DNA of 64,000 bases from assembly GCA_017415425.1 (NCBI GenBank), contig JAFQGT010000005.1, positions 89,038 to 153,037 of the forward strand. The letters run 5' to 3'. Origin of the DNA: Oscillospiraceae bacterium (GTDB taxonomy: Bacteria > Bacillota > Clostridia > Oscillospirales > Oscillospiraceae). Within the stretch, counting starts at the first letter, position 1. Every line of letters starts with the position of its first letter. The translations under genes and the position numbers were made by a program. Positions 42,844 through 51,589 of the stretch are shown in pieces. Under the pieces are notes generated by a model, which searched no databases, was not told the origin of the DNA, and worked only from the letters and a program-made list of their open reading frames with translations.

Positions 42844-42927
42844 GCGAGAGTGTTGGAATGGTAGACAATCACGTTTGAGGTGCGTGTGGTGAATGCCGTG
42901 TGGGTTCGAGTCCCATCTCTCGCACCA
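42844..42927 (+). tRNA. tRNA-Leu (GAG)
   Basis: 84 nt with encoded CCA. Acceptor GCGAGAG/CTCTCGC, anticodon stem CACGT/GCGTG with loop TTGAGGT giving GAG, class II variable arm, T arm GTGGGTTCGAGTCCCAT. Confidence 0.94.
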
Positions 42928-42929
42928 AA

Positions 42930-42961
42930 ACCAGACTTCCCATTGGGTTGTCTGGTTTTTT
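42930..42961 (+). terminator. Terminator after tRNA-Leu
   Basis: Stem AACCAGAC/GTCTGGTT followed by a T run. Confidence 0.8.
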
Positions 42962-43025
42962 ATTCGCGTTTTTTGTGAGAAATCACGGATGATATGTAAA
43001 TTTTATTCAAAAATTAAAAAGATAC

Positions 43026-43054
43026 TTGTATATTCAAACATTCTGTGATAATAT
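43026..43054 (+). promoter_or_regulatory. Likely promoter of the OLE-type RNA
   Basis: TTGTAT (43026-43031), 17-nt spacer, TAATAT (43049-43054); TGTGATAAT in the same place can also be read as an extended -10. Confidence 0.5.
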
Positions 43055-43061
43055 ACATTCC

Positions 43062-43690
43062 AACGGTGCAGTATTCTAGTCAAAACAGTCGGTTCCCAGG
43101 TAGGGCCTAAAAATCCTATAAAGGGCATATCGATGAAGTCCCTGGTGCCTGCTTTTTACGCCCAGTTTAGGGTGGGTGCTGGGGGTTAAGGATTTCGGGC
43201 GCGCTCCAATGGCATGGAGCATACGACCCGGTTTCCGTGGAGACCTGGTATTGTGCGACGAAGCTTGCGAACTCCCTGGTGGGAAGCCTTCTTCGCGTAC
43301 GAGCCGGGTATGAACCTGCAATGTGGTGCACAGAATCGTGTGCTACGTGCAGAGTAGCCTGCCTTGAGTGAACATGTGGGGAAAGGGGACCTTTCAGCGG
43401 CCGGTAGTGGCCATACCGCTGCTGTCATTGCTCCTGGAAACCATGCTTGCAAAAGAGGATAAGAGCCAAATTGTTTTGCGGTGGAAATCACCTAGACTGT
43501 CGTAAATGGGCAGGCAGGGGATTACAGTACGGACTAAGTGGCAATCGGGTATTCAAATTTGGCAACACTTGAGCTGACGGATTAAACGGAAACGGCCTGT
43601 GCGGCAACGGCAGGTTCTGTCTGGGGAAAACCAACCCGACCTAAGCCGTAAGATTTATCCTGCCTGCTACCGTTATTTTTACTTAAAGGG
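43062..43690 (+). ncRNA. OLE (ornate large extremophilic) RNA candidate
   Basis: About 630 nt with no credible coding frame, rich in G and in short complementary arms, lying between a tRNA terminator and a membrane-protein gene. The order RNA-membrane protein-dxs-tlyA-nadK-argR-recN is the one around OLE RNA and its partner OapA in Bacillus halodurans and relatives. Visible pairings include GCAGGCAGG (43511-43519) with CCTGCCTGC (43659-43667) and several local hairpins such as GCTCCAATGGCATGGAGC (43203-43220). Size also agrees with OLE (~600 nt). No classic terminator follows; the 3' end near the U-rich TTATTTTTA at 43674 is inferred. Boundaries are approximate. Confidence 0.82.
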
Positions 43691-43700
43691 GATAAGACCT

Positions 43701-44282
43701 GTGCCAAAATCCGATCATTCCTCGTCAAAAAGAGTACGCAATAAGTCTGTAAGATGGGTTGTTTCTGTTTTTTTGGCGACGATTTTTATTTCTGGAACGA
43801 TTTCCTTTTTGTCCGATGAAATTATGGCGGTTAGCACCATTGCTGTTGCTTTTTTGACACTGCTACTGATTGTGTTAATTGGTATTGTGTTTGATATTAT
43901 TGGTGTTGCGGTTACTTCCGCTGATGAGAAGCCTTTTCATTCTATGGCTGCCCGTAAAGTTCCGGGTGCGCAAGAGGCAATCAAATTGTTGCGTAACGCT
44001 GAACGTGTCAGCTCCATTTGTAATGATGTGGTTGGTGATATTTGCGGCGTTGTTTCCGGTTCTGCAGCTGCTACCATTGCCGCACAGGCTCTTCGGAGTT
44101 TTGAGTTTAGATTTCCTCAAATCGTATCCCTGTTGATGTCAGCCCTTATTGCCGGTTTGACAGTAGGTGGCAAGGCAATTGGCAAAAGCTATGCGATTGG
44201 CTCCTGTACGAAGATTGTGTATGGAGTCGGAAAAATGATATGGGCGATCCGCAACATTTTCAATAGAACAAATAAAAGATAA
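43701..44282 (+). CDS. oapA: OLE-associated membrane protein OapA candidate
   Basis: 193 residues. A basic N-terminus (SSSKRVRNKSVRW) precedes two strongly hydrophobic helices (~residues 18-38 and 41-70), a conserved-looking middle FDIIGVAVTSADEKPFHSMA, ARKVPGAQEAIKLLRNAERV and SSICNDVVGDICGVVSG, then two more hydrophobic stretches. The middle resembles the DUF21/CNNM-type membrane domain. Position directly after the ~630-nt RNA and before dxs is that of OapA, which binds OLE RNA and brings it to the membrane. Start is GTG with AAAGGGG about nine nt upstream; a longer frame would extend into the RNA. Transcribed with the RNA and dxs. Confidence 0.82.
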   Translation: MPKSDHSSSKRVRNKSVRWVVSVFLATIFISGTISFLSDEIMAVSTIAVAFLTLLLIVLIGIVFDIIGVAVTSADEKPFHSMAARKVPGAQEAIKLLRNAERVSSICNDVVGDICGVVSGSAAATIAAQALRSFEFRFPQIVSLLMSALIAGLTVGGKAIGKSYAIGSCTKIVYGVGKMIWAIRNIFNRTNKR

Positions 44283-44301
44283 AATAAAAGGTGAGTAACC
44301 T

Positions 44302-46167
44302 GTGAGTATATTAGAGAAAATCCACGGACATAAAGATCTGGTGACTTTAAATGCAGCAGAAAGGTCGCAGCTGTGCCAAGAATTGCGGAGGTTTCTGATT
44401 TCCACCGTTTCTAAAACCGGTGGACACGTTGCGTCAAACCTGGGGGTTGTTGAACTAACGGTTGCAATTGAAACTGTATTTGACACCGGAAAAGACCGTC
44501 TGGTATTTGATGTTGGTCACCAGTCTTATATCCATAAGATGCTGACTGACCGCCGGGCGGATTTTCATACCCTGCGGCAATTTGGGGGTATGGCAGGTTT
44601 TCCAAAGCCATCGGAAAGCAATACAGATGCTTTTGTTGCGGGGCATGCATCCAGTTCCGTATCCATTGCCCTTGGTATGGCACGGGCAAGAACCCTTCGG
44701 AAGGAGGACTACAGTGTAGTCGCGCTGTTGGGAGACGGCGCAGCAACCGGGGGGATTGCCTATGAAGGGCTCAATGATGCAGCTGTCAGCAAAGAGCCTA
44801 TCGTGATCGTGCTCAATGACAATACGATGTCCATTGATCGTAATGTAGGCGGAATGGCCTCGCATCTGCGTCAGTTGCGTACTAAAGAAAAATATCTCGG
44901 AATGAAGCATTTCTCAAAAACGGTGTTGTCTCATATTCCGGGTGGTCAGGTGATCTATCGGTTCTTAAGTACAATCAAGAACAAACTGCGCTTGATGCTG
45001 CTTCCGGCGACCATTTTTGATAGTATGGGTTTTGTCTACCTTGGACCGGTTGACGGCCACGATACCGAGAATCTGATTATGCTGCTAAATGTAGCAAAAT
45101 CTATGCAGCGACCGGTCGTACTGCACGTTGTGACCCAGAAGGGCAAAGGCTATGCGCCGGCACAGGAACATCCTAAGCTGTTTCACGGTATCGGTAGATT
45201 TGATTTTCAGACCGGAGAACCAATAAAGAATAGCGGACAAACCTATTCTGAAGCGTTTGGTTCTGCAATGGTGGATCTGGCGGGTAAACACGATCACCTA
45301 TGTGCCATTACTGCGGCAATGCCCGGAGGTACCGGACTTCTAGAGTTTAAGAAGACCTATCCAGACAGGCTGTTTGATGTAGGTATAGCAGAAGAACACG
45401 CTGTTTCTATGGCAGGCGGTCTTGCAAAGCAGGGGATGATTCCGGTGGTGGCTATTTATTCCACTTTCCTGCAGCGTGCCTATGATATGATTATACAGGA
45501 TATTTGTATGCTGCATTTGCACGTGGTGTTTGCAGTTGACAGAGCAGGTCTTGTAGGCGAGGATGGGGAGACTCATCACGGTATTTACGATGTTGGCTTT
45601 TTGCGACACGCTCCCGGTTTGACGGTCTTGTGTCCCGCTTCCTATTTGGAATTGCAGCAGATGCTTCGTTGGGCGGTGGAAGAACAGGATGGACCTGTTG
45701 CAATCCGATACCCCCGTGGTTCGGATAATGGCTCTGCAGAAGCCCAGTGGGGACTGGCAGAAGACGGTGTTACTTGTTGCGGGTCTGATGCTGAGGTTAG
45801 TCTGGTTACTTATGGTAGTCTGCTGTCCAATGCGGAGGAGGCTGCTGAGATTCTCCGAAATCACGGTATAGATGCGGGGATCGTTCGATTGTTGAAACTT
45901 GCACCGCTACCCATAGAATCCATTGCCAAGCAGTTGGCAACCGGAGCAACTGTGGTTGTTTTGGAGGAGACCGGCGCAAATTGTGGCATTTGTCAGGAGC
46001 TATCTTTTGGTCTCCGCCATTTACGGCCGGATTGTAAGGTATATGGCATTGATCTGGGAGACCAGTATGTCACCCACGGCTCTATCCAGAATCTGTATGA
46101 GCATTATGGACTAAGCGGTCATAAGATTGCAGAATTTGTTATGGAGGTACATCGCGTTGAAAATTAA
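44302..46167 (+). CDS. dxs: 1-deoxy-D-xylulose-5-phosphate synthase
   Basis: 621 residues, first enzyme of the MEP isoprenoid pathway, using TPP, pyruvate and glyceraldehyde 3-phosphate. Motifs: KTGGHVASNLGVVELTVAI, FDVGHQSYIHKMLT, the TPP motif GDGAATGGIAYEGLNDA to NDN, YLGPVDGHDTENLI, DVGIAEEHAVSMAGGLA with the catalytic Glu, and C-terminal VVVLEETGANCGI. Start is GTG with AAGGTGA upstream. Overlaps tlyA by 11 nt. xseA/xseB/ispA, often upstream of dxs, are missing here. Confidence 0.96.
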   Translation: MSILEKIHGHKDLVTLNAAERSQLCQELRRFLISTVSKTGGHVASNLGVVELTVAIETVFDTGKDRLVFDVGHQSYIHKMLTDRRADFHTLRQFGGMAGFPKPSESNTDAFVAGHASSSVSIALGMARARTLRKEDYSVVALLGDGAATGGIAYEGLNDAAVSKEPIVIVLNDNTMSIDRNVGGMASHLRQLRTKEKYLGMKHFSKTVLSHIPGGQVIYRFLSTIKNKLRLMLLPATIFDSMGFVYLGPVDGHDTENLIMLLNVAKSMQRPVVLHVVTQKGKGYAPAQEHPKLFHGIGRFDFQTGEPIKNSGQTYSEAFGSAMVDLAGKHDHLCAITAAMPGGTGLLEFKKTYPDRLFDVGIAEEHAVSMAGGLAKQGMIPVVAIYSTFLQRAYDMIIQDICMLHLHVVFAVDRAGLVGEDGETHHGIYDVGFLRHAPGLTVLCPASYLELQQMLRWAVEEQDGPVAIRYPRGSDNGSAEAQWGLAEDGVTCCGSDAEVSLVTYGSLLSNAEEAAEILRNHGIDAGIVRLLKLAPLPIESIAKQLATGATVVVLEETGANCGICQELSFGLRHLRPDCKVYGIDLGDQYVTHGSIQNLYEHYGLSGHKIAEFVMEVHRVEN

Positions 46168-46960
46168 AAAAAGACTGGATGTGCTTCTGGTAGAACAGGG
46201 ATACGCAGAAACCCGCACAAAGGCACAGGCGATTATTATGAGCGGACTTGTGTATGTGGAGGGTCAGAAAGCAGATAAACCGGGTATGTCCTATGAAGGG
46301 ACCGCAGCAATTGAGGTACGAACCGGCGGCTGCCCCTATGTAAGCAGAGGTGGCTTGAAACTTGAAAAGGCGTTGCGGGATTTCAATGTGAAGCCGGAGG
46401 GCTTCGTATGCAGCGATTCCGGCGCATCAACCGGTGGCTTTACCGATTGTTTGCTGCAGCAGGGTGCCAGTAAGGTGTTTGCCATTGATGTGGGATACGG
46501 TCAGCTGGACTGGAAGATCCGCTCCGACCCCAGAGTTGTGGTGATGGAGCGCACAAATATCCGATATGTAACACCGGAGGATCTGGGTGAACCGCTGGAC
46601 TTGTCTGTAATCGATGTGAGTTTTATTTCCCTGCGGATCGTGTTGCCGGCGATCAAAAATCTTTTGAAACCCACCGGTCAGGTACTGTGTCTGATCAAAC
46701 CTCAGTTTGAGGCAGGCAAGGAGAAGGTAGGCAAAAAAGGCGTGATCCGTGACCCGGCGATTCATCAGGAAGTTTTGGACCATTTTGTAGAGTTAACCAA
46801 TGAAATTGGTTTTACCATTCTGGGACTAACATTCTCTCCTGTAAAAGGCCCGGAGGGTAATATTGAATTCCTGGCTCATCTGACATTGGATGATAAACCC
46901 AGAATCCAACCGGATACAGCGCTTGTGGTTCAGCAGGCGCACGAAACACTGAAGGGATGA
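46157..46960 (+). CDS. tlyA: TlyA-family rRNA methyltransferase
   Basis: 267 residues. N-terminal S4 domain (KKRLDVLLVEQGYAETRTKA) and an FtsJ-like Rossmann methyltransferase with YVSRGGLKLEKAL, DSGASTGGFTDCLLQQGASK (SAM motif I), and DVSFISLRIVLPAI, KPQFEAGKEKVGKKGVIRD. TlyA 2'-O-methylates 16S and/or 23S rRNA in mycobacteria. Start is TTG, with GGAGG nine nt upstream, inside the dxs 3' end. Confidence 0.94.
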   Translation: MKIKKRLDVLLVEQGYAETRTKAQAIIMSGLVYVEGQKADKPGMSYEGTAAIEVRTGGCPYVSRGGLKLEKALRDFNVKPEGFVCSDSGASTGGFTDCLLQQGASKVFAIDVGYGQLDWKIRSDPRVVVMERTNIRYVTPEDLGEPLDLSVIDVSFISLRIVLPAIKNLLKPTGQVLCLIKPQFEAGKEKVGKKGVIRDPAIHQEVLDHFVELTNEIGFTILGLTFSPVKGPEGNIEFLAHLTLDDKPRIQPDTALVVQQAHETLKG

Positions 46961-46965
46961 TACCG

Positions 46966-47829
46966 ATGAAACGTGTAATTCTTTCCCCAAATCCTTACCG
47001 CGATAAAAATTTTAAGACCTTGCGCGAGGCGATGGCGGTATTGAATGAAGTTGGAATTGAAACCAGAGTATGTCTGCCGTTTGAAGTGGATAAGACCTAT
47101 GATCTCCCGAGGGATATTCGCTTCTCTAGAATTGAACGGGAGCTTCCAAACACAGACTTAGTAATCTGCTTTGGTGGAGATGGAACACTTTTGCATATGG
47201 CAAAAACAGCCACCCGCCACGGAATTCCGATTCTAGGTGTCAATATTGGCACACTGGGATTCCTTGCGGAGCTGGAAAGCGGTGAACTGTCACTTCTGAA
47301 AAAGCTCGCAACGGATGAGTATGGCATTGACAACCGTATGATGCTGGATGTCACTGTACACAGGGACAGAGACATTATTTTCCACGACATCTGCTTAAAT
47401 GATGTGGTGATTACCAAGGGTGCAGTTGCAAGGATTGTGCATTTGGAGGTGCGCTGCGATGGCGTCCAGGCGCTGGAATGCGCAGGCGATGGTGTGATCG
47501 TGGGAACACCTACAGGATCCACAGCCTACAGTCTTTCCGCTGGCGGCCCCATTATGGAACCGGATGCGCACAATATTTTAATTACGCCTATTTGTGCCCA
47601 CGATGTTGCAAGCCGGTGCATTGTTGCATCTGATATGCGTGTGGTTACGGTTACAATGACCCAAAATGCCAGACGAAATGCTTATCTGTCTGTGGATGGC
47701 GGTAAGGCGCTGCGAATGAATATGGGCGATAAAGCAACCATACGGAAATCAAATCTGTGCACAAAGCTGCTCAGATTGAAAGAGAACAGTTTTTACGATG
47801 CAGTTAATATGAAGTTTAGGATCGGATGA
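46966..47829 (+). CDS. nadK: NAD kinase
   Basis: 287 residues, ATP-dependent phosphorylation of NAD to NADP. Contains CFGGDGTLLHMAKTATRH (GGDG motif), GVNIGTLGFLAELES, and the NAD-binding VGTPTGSTAYSLSAGGPI. The ATG at 46966 is chosen because AAGGG lies nine nt upstream; the ATG at 46957 overlaps it. Four-gene context dxs-tlyA-nadK-argR-recN is conserved in Firmicutes. Confidence 0.95.
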   Translation: MKRVILSPNPYRDKNFKTLREAMAVLNEVGIETRVCLPFEVDKTYDLPRDIRFSRIERELPNTDLVICFGGDGTLLHMAKTATRHGIPILGVNIGTLGFLAELESGELSLLKKLATDEYGIDNRMMLDVTVHRDRDIIFHDICLNDVVITKGAVARIVHLEVRCDGVQALECAGDGVIVGTPTGSTAYSLSAGGPIMEPDAHNILITPICAHDVASRCIVASDMRVVTVTMTQNARRNAYLSVDGGKALRMNMGDKATIRKSNLCTKLLRLKENSFYDAVNMKFRIG

Positions 47830-47839
47830 GGTGAATGAC

Positions 47840-48292
47840 GTGAAAAGTCAAAGACAGGCTAAAATAATGGAGATCATCTCCAACAGAAATGTTGAAACCC
47901 AGGAGCAATTGCTTGCGGCACTGCAAGAGGAGGGCTTCCGCGGTACGCAGGCTACCATTTCCAGGGATATCAAGGAATTACGGATCGTGAAGGAGCTGAC
48001 TAGTCTGGGTACTTACCGTTATACCACATCTTCCAGTGAAATGAACGGCAGCTTTTCTTCTAAAATGAATACGATCTTTCGGGAATGTGTTGTCAGCTTC
48101 GACTATGCTCAGAATCTGATCGTAATCCGCACGCTGCCCGGCCTTGCGTCCGCGGCTGCATCTGCAATCGATACAATGAATTTGAACGCTGTGGTTGGAT
48201 CCTTGGCCGGTGATGATACGGTAATGGTGGTGATGCGGGACACTAACACCGCAGCCTCCTTCTGTGGCGAAATCAAGAATCTGCTGAATTAA
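47840..48292 (+). CDS. argR: Arginine repressor ArgR/AhrC
   Basis: 150 residues. N-terminal winged helix (VETQEQLLAALQEEGFRGTQ; ATISRDIKELRIVKEL) and C-terminal arginine-binding/oligomerisation domain with the Asp pair in IDTMNLNAVVGSLAGDDTVM. Hexameric repressor of arginine synthesis. GTG at 47840 is chosen: GAGGTGA lies five nt upstream and the length then equals AhrC; the GTG at 47831 overlaps the ribosome site. Confidence 0.95.
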   Translation: MKSQRQAKIMEIISNRNVETQEQLLAALQEEGFRGTQATISRDIKELRIVKELTSLGTYRYTTSSSEMNGSFSSKMNTIFRECVVSFDYAQNLIVIRTLPGLASAAASAIDTMNLNAVVGSLAGDDTVMVVMRDTNTAASFCGEIKNLLN

Positions 48293-48306
48293 AGGAGGTA
48301 TGAGCC

Positions 48307-49953
48307 GTGCTGAGCCTTCTGCATATTGAAAATATTGCGGTTATCGAATGCGCGGATATTTCTTTTGATGCCGGATTTAATGTATTAACCGGTGAAACCG
48401 GAGCAGGTAAGTCCATTGTGATTGATGCCATATCTGCAATTTTGGGCGAACGGGCCTATCGGGATATGATCCGCACCGGTGCGGAAAAGGCATCTGTGCG
48501 GGCTGTGTTTGCTGATGTTCCTAACCTGCATTGGTTCGAGGAAAACGGTGTGGAATATGATTCAGAGACCATTATCCAGCGAGAAATTTTTCTTGACGGA
48601 AAGAATATTTGTCGGGTAAACGGTACATTGGTCACCGTCTCCATTTTGCGCAAATTGGGAATTCAGTTGATCAATATTCACGGTCAACACGACTCTGCCT
48701 CGTTGTTTGATGAGGCAAACCATTTGACCTATCTGGATGCCTATGCAGAGAATGCACCGCTGCGGCAGGATTATTTGGCTGCTTTTGAAAAAGTAATCGA
48801 ACTGCGCAGACAGATTCAGCGTATGACTATGGACGAGGGCGAGAAACTGCGTCGTATGGAAACTCTTCGCTATCAGATCGAGGAGATATCCAGGGCAGAA
48901 CTTGAATCCGGTGAAGACACTCGCTTGGAGGAACGCCGGAAGATCCTGCAAAACGCTGAAAAACTCAGTGATGGAATCCACGCCGCTGTGGAGTGCCTCT
49001 ATGGCGGCGATGACTCGGACGGTGCAGCAGCGCTGCTTGCTGCGGCGGAAAGGGAATTGGCAAAACTTGGCCGCTATACCGATGCCTTTGCAGAGCTTCA
49101 TAGTACCGTTTCGGACCTGATGTATCAGGTAAACGATGCAGCGGAAGCCGTGCGCGATGCCAGAGATGAACTGAGTTACAGTGCTGACGAACTGGAGGCT
49201 ATTGAAGGGCGACTGGATGTTATTCACCGCCTGAGGCGAAAATACGGTGTAACCTGCGAAGACATTCTGGCTTATCTGGAACAGGCGAAAGCAGAGTTGG
49301 ATGAGATCGAATTTGCAGACGATACCATTGCTCGTCTGGAAGGGAAACTGAAAGCTGTACAGAAGGAAGCTACAGAGGCGGCAATCGCGTTGCGTGAAAG
49401 TCGTATGCGAGCTGCTGAATTGCTCACTGAGCAGATACTTGTTGAATTGGCGCAGTTGGATATGCCCAGAGTGCAATTTGCCTGCCAATTCCAGCAGACG
49501 GAATTGACTTCCCTTGGGATGGATTTGGTGGCATTTTATATGTCTGCCAATGCCGGAGAAGCGCTGAAACCCCTCAGTAAAGTGGCTTCCGGCGGCGAAC
49601 TTGCGCGGATTATGCTGGCAATGAAGAATGTTTTAGCAGAGCAGGATCAGGTGGAAACGCTGATCTTTGACGAGGTTGACACCGGTGTATCCGGCAGAGC
49701 TGCCCAAAAGGTAGCTGAAAAGCTGCGGAGTGTTTCCAAGTCAAAGCAGGTGTTGTGTGTGACCCATTTGCCTCAGCTGGCAGCTTTGGCAAGTACCCAC
49801 TTTTTAATTGCCAAGGAAGAGCGAAAAGGTCGCACATATACAACGGTCACTCCCCTGGATCGGGATGGGCGTATCCGGGAGCTGTCCAGAATCATCGGCG
49901 GCACCAATATTACGGAAACGACCCTGCGCAGCGCAGCAGAGATGCTGGGATAA
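48307..49953 (+). CDS. recN: DNA repair protein RecN
   Basis: 548-residue SMC-like ATPase for double-strand break repair. Walker A LTGETGAGKSIVIDAISAIL (~residue 28), a long coiled-coil middle (residues ~150-370), signature KVASGGELARIMLAMKNVLA and Walker B TLIFDEVDTGVSGRAA near the C-terminus. Start is GTG with AAAGGAGG upstream. Last gene of the dxs operon. Confidence 0.96.
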   Translation: MLSLLHIENIAVIECADISFDAGFNVLTGETGAGKSIVIDAISAILGERAYRDMIRTGAEKASVRAVFADVPNLHWFEENGVEYDSETIIQREIFLDGKNICRVNGTLVTVSILRKLGIQLINIHGQHDSASLFDEANHLTYLDAYAENAPLRQDYLAAFEKVIELRRQIQRMTMDEGEKLRRMETLRYQIEEISRAELESGEDTRLEERRKILQNAEKLSDGIHAAVECLYGGDDSDGAAALLAAAERELAKLGRYTDAFAELHSTVSDLMYQVNDAAEAVRDARDELSYSADELEAIEGRLDVIHRLRRKYGVTCEDILAYLEQAKAELDEIEFADDTIARLEGKLKAVQKEATEAAIALRESRMRAAELLTEQILVELAQLDMPRVQFACQFQQTELTSLGMDLVAFYMSANAGEALKPLSKVASGGELARIMLAMKNVLAEQDQVETLIFDEVDTGVSGRAAQKVAEKLRSVSKSKQVLCVTHLPQLAALASTHFLIAKEERKGRTYTTVTPLDRDGRIRELSRIIGGTNITETTLRSAAEMLG

Positions 49954-49957
49954 TCCC

Positions 49958-49986
49958 TTGACAAATTGCCGCTTTTTTGTTAGGAT
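49958..49986 (+). promoter_or_regulatory. Promoter of tyrS
   Basis: TTGACA (49958-49963), 17-nt spacer, TAGGAT (49981-49986). Confidence 0.75.
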
Positions 49987-49989
49987 GAA

Positions 49990-50250
49990 CTGGAATCAAC
50001 GCATTGATGGGATGTTGTAAGTACAGTATTTACTGCAGAGAGCTGCCGGTTGGTGCAAGGCAGCGGGGACTGTACCCAAGTTACCTCCCGGAGCGGCTTG
50101 CCTGAAAATGCAGTAGGGCAGGACGGGTATGCCCGTTACAGCTTGTGTCCTTGACACAACGAGGACTGTTCTGTGAGGAACAGTCAACCAGAGGTGGTAC
50201 CGCGTATATTCACGCCCTCTGTCCTACGGGACGGAGGGCGTTTTTTAGGA
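49990..50250 (+). promoter_or_regulatory. Tyrosine T-box riboswitch
   Basis: About 260-nt leader of tyrS. Stem I contains the AGTA-type segment (GTAAGTACAG), GCAGAGAGCTGCCGGTTGGT and the apical GTGCAAGGCAGC; two TAC (Tyr) triplets lie on its 3' side (50073 and 50082), one of which is the specifier. The T-box sequence AGAGGTGGTACCGCG is at 50190-50204, followed by a terminator (ACGCCCTCTGTCC-TAC-GGGACGGAGGGCGT, 50212-50241, then T run). Uncharged tRNA-Tyr should favour the antiterminator. Confidence 0.93.
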
Positions 50251-50259
50251 GGAAAAATA

Positions 50260-51483
50260 ATGAAATTATATGATGAGTTGGTTGCCAGAGGCTTGATTGC
50301 ACAGGTAACCAATGAAGATGAAATCCGGGAAATGATTGATAACGGCAAAGCAACATTCTATATCGGTTTTGACCCTACAGCTGATTCTCTTCACGTTGGC
50401 CACTTTATGGCGCTGTGCCTGATGAAGCGGCTGCAGATGGCTGGTAATAAGCCCATCGCATTGATCGGCGGCGGTACGGCGATGATCGGCGATCCCTCCG
50501 GCAGAACGGATATGCGTTCTATGATGACGGAGGAGACCATTCAGCATAACTGCGAGTGCTTCAAAAAGCAGATGGAGCGGTTTATTGAGTTCGGTGAGGA
50601 CAAGGCCAGGATGGTCAATAACGCCGACTGGCTGCTGAAGCTGAACTATGTTGACTTTATCCGGGAGATTGGCGGTTGCTTCTCCGTTAACAATATGCTT
50701 CGTGCAGAGTGCTTCAAGCAGAGGATGGAAAAGGGCCTGTCTTTCCTGGAGTTTAACTATATGCCTATGCAATCCTACGACTTCTACTATCTGTACCAGC
50801 ACTACGGCTGCAATATGCAGTTTGGCGGCAACGACCAGTGGAGCAATATGTTGGGCGGTACGGAACTGATCCGTCGGAAACTGGGTAAGGATGCCCACGC
50901 TATGACCATCACCCTGCTTCTGAACTCCGAGGGCAAAAAGATGGGTAAGACCGCCAAGGGCGCTGTTTGGCTGGATCCCAATAAGACCACACCCTTTGAT
51001 TTCTATCAGTACTGGCGTAACGTGGAGGATGCCGATGTGCTTAAGTGCATCCGGATGCTGACCTTCCTGCCTCTGGAGCAGATCAACGAGATGGATTCCT
51101 GGAAGGATGCTCAGCTGAACACGGCTAAGGAGATCCTTGCCTACGAGCTGACAAAGTTGGTTCACGGTCAGGAAGAGGCTGACAAGGCACAGGCTGCCGC
51201 CAAGGCGCTGTTTGCCGGCTGCGGAGATGATTCCAATATGCCTACCACCGAGATCCCTGCTGCACAGCTTGTTGACGGCAAAATCGGTATTTTGAATTTG
51301 ATGGTTGCCTGCGGTCTGTCTCCCTCCAACAAGCAGGCTCGACAACTGGTGGAGCAGGGCGGCGTTCTGGTAAATGATGAGAAGGTTCCCTCTGCACAGT
51401 TTGCAGTTACAGAAGATATGCTTCAGGAAGGCGTCAAGATCCGTAAGGGTAAGAAAGTGTTCCACAAGGCAATTTTGGCATAA
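50260..51483 (+). CDS. tyrS: Tyrosyl-tRNA synthetase
   Basis: 407 residues, class I synthetase. YIGFDPTADSLHVGHFMALC has the HIGH-type motif HVGH, GGNDQWSNMLGGTELIRR binds tyrosine, KKMGKTAKGAVW holds the KMSKS-type motif (KMGKT), and a C-terminal S4 domain is present (PSNKQARQLVEQGGVLVND). AGGAGG precedes the ATG. Controlled by the T-box upstream; terminated at 51489-51517. Confidence 0.97.
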   Translation: MKLYDELVARGLIAQVTNEDEIREMIDNGKATFYIGFDPTADSLHVGHFMALCLMKRLQMAGNKPIALIGGGTAMIGDPSGRTDMRSMMTEETIQHNCECFKKQMERFIEFGEDKARMVNNADWLLKLNYVDFIREIGGCFSVNNMLRAECFKQRMEKGLSFLEFNYMPMQSYDFYYLYQHYGCNMQFGGNDQWSNMLGGTELIRRKLGKDAHAMTITLLLNSEGKKMGKTAKGAVWLDPNKTTPFDFYQYWRNVEDADVLKCIRMLTFLPLEQINEMDSWKDAQLNTAKEILAYELTKLVHGQEEADKAQAAAKALFAGCGDDSNMPTTEIPAAQLVDGKIGILNLMVACGLSPSNKQARQLVEQGGVLVNDEKVPSAQFAVTEDMLQEGVKIRKGKKVFHKAILA

Positions 51484-51488
51484 TTTAC

Positions 51489-51517
51489 AGGCGGCATCGT
51501 TAGATGCCGCCTTTTCT
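51489..51517 (+). terminator. Terminator after tyrS
   Basis: Stem GGCGGCATC with GTTA loop and TTTTC tail. Confidence 0.85.
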
Positions 51518-51589
51518 ATTACTGGACTTTTGAAAATATAGGTATATAATAAAAACTGAAAGCAAATACCCAATACTGGAGGTATTCAT

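Noticed and set aside
43076..43700. Short frames within the OLE-like RNA and an N-terminal extension of OapA.
   Set aside because: No ribosome sites, composition driven by RNA structure, and the GTG at 43701 has a ribosome site.
50266..51573. Long minus-strand frame opposite tyrS.
   Set aside because: Shadow of tyrS, which has the T-box, ribosome site and all synthetase motifs on the plus strand.
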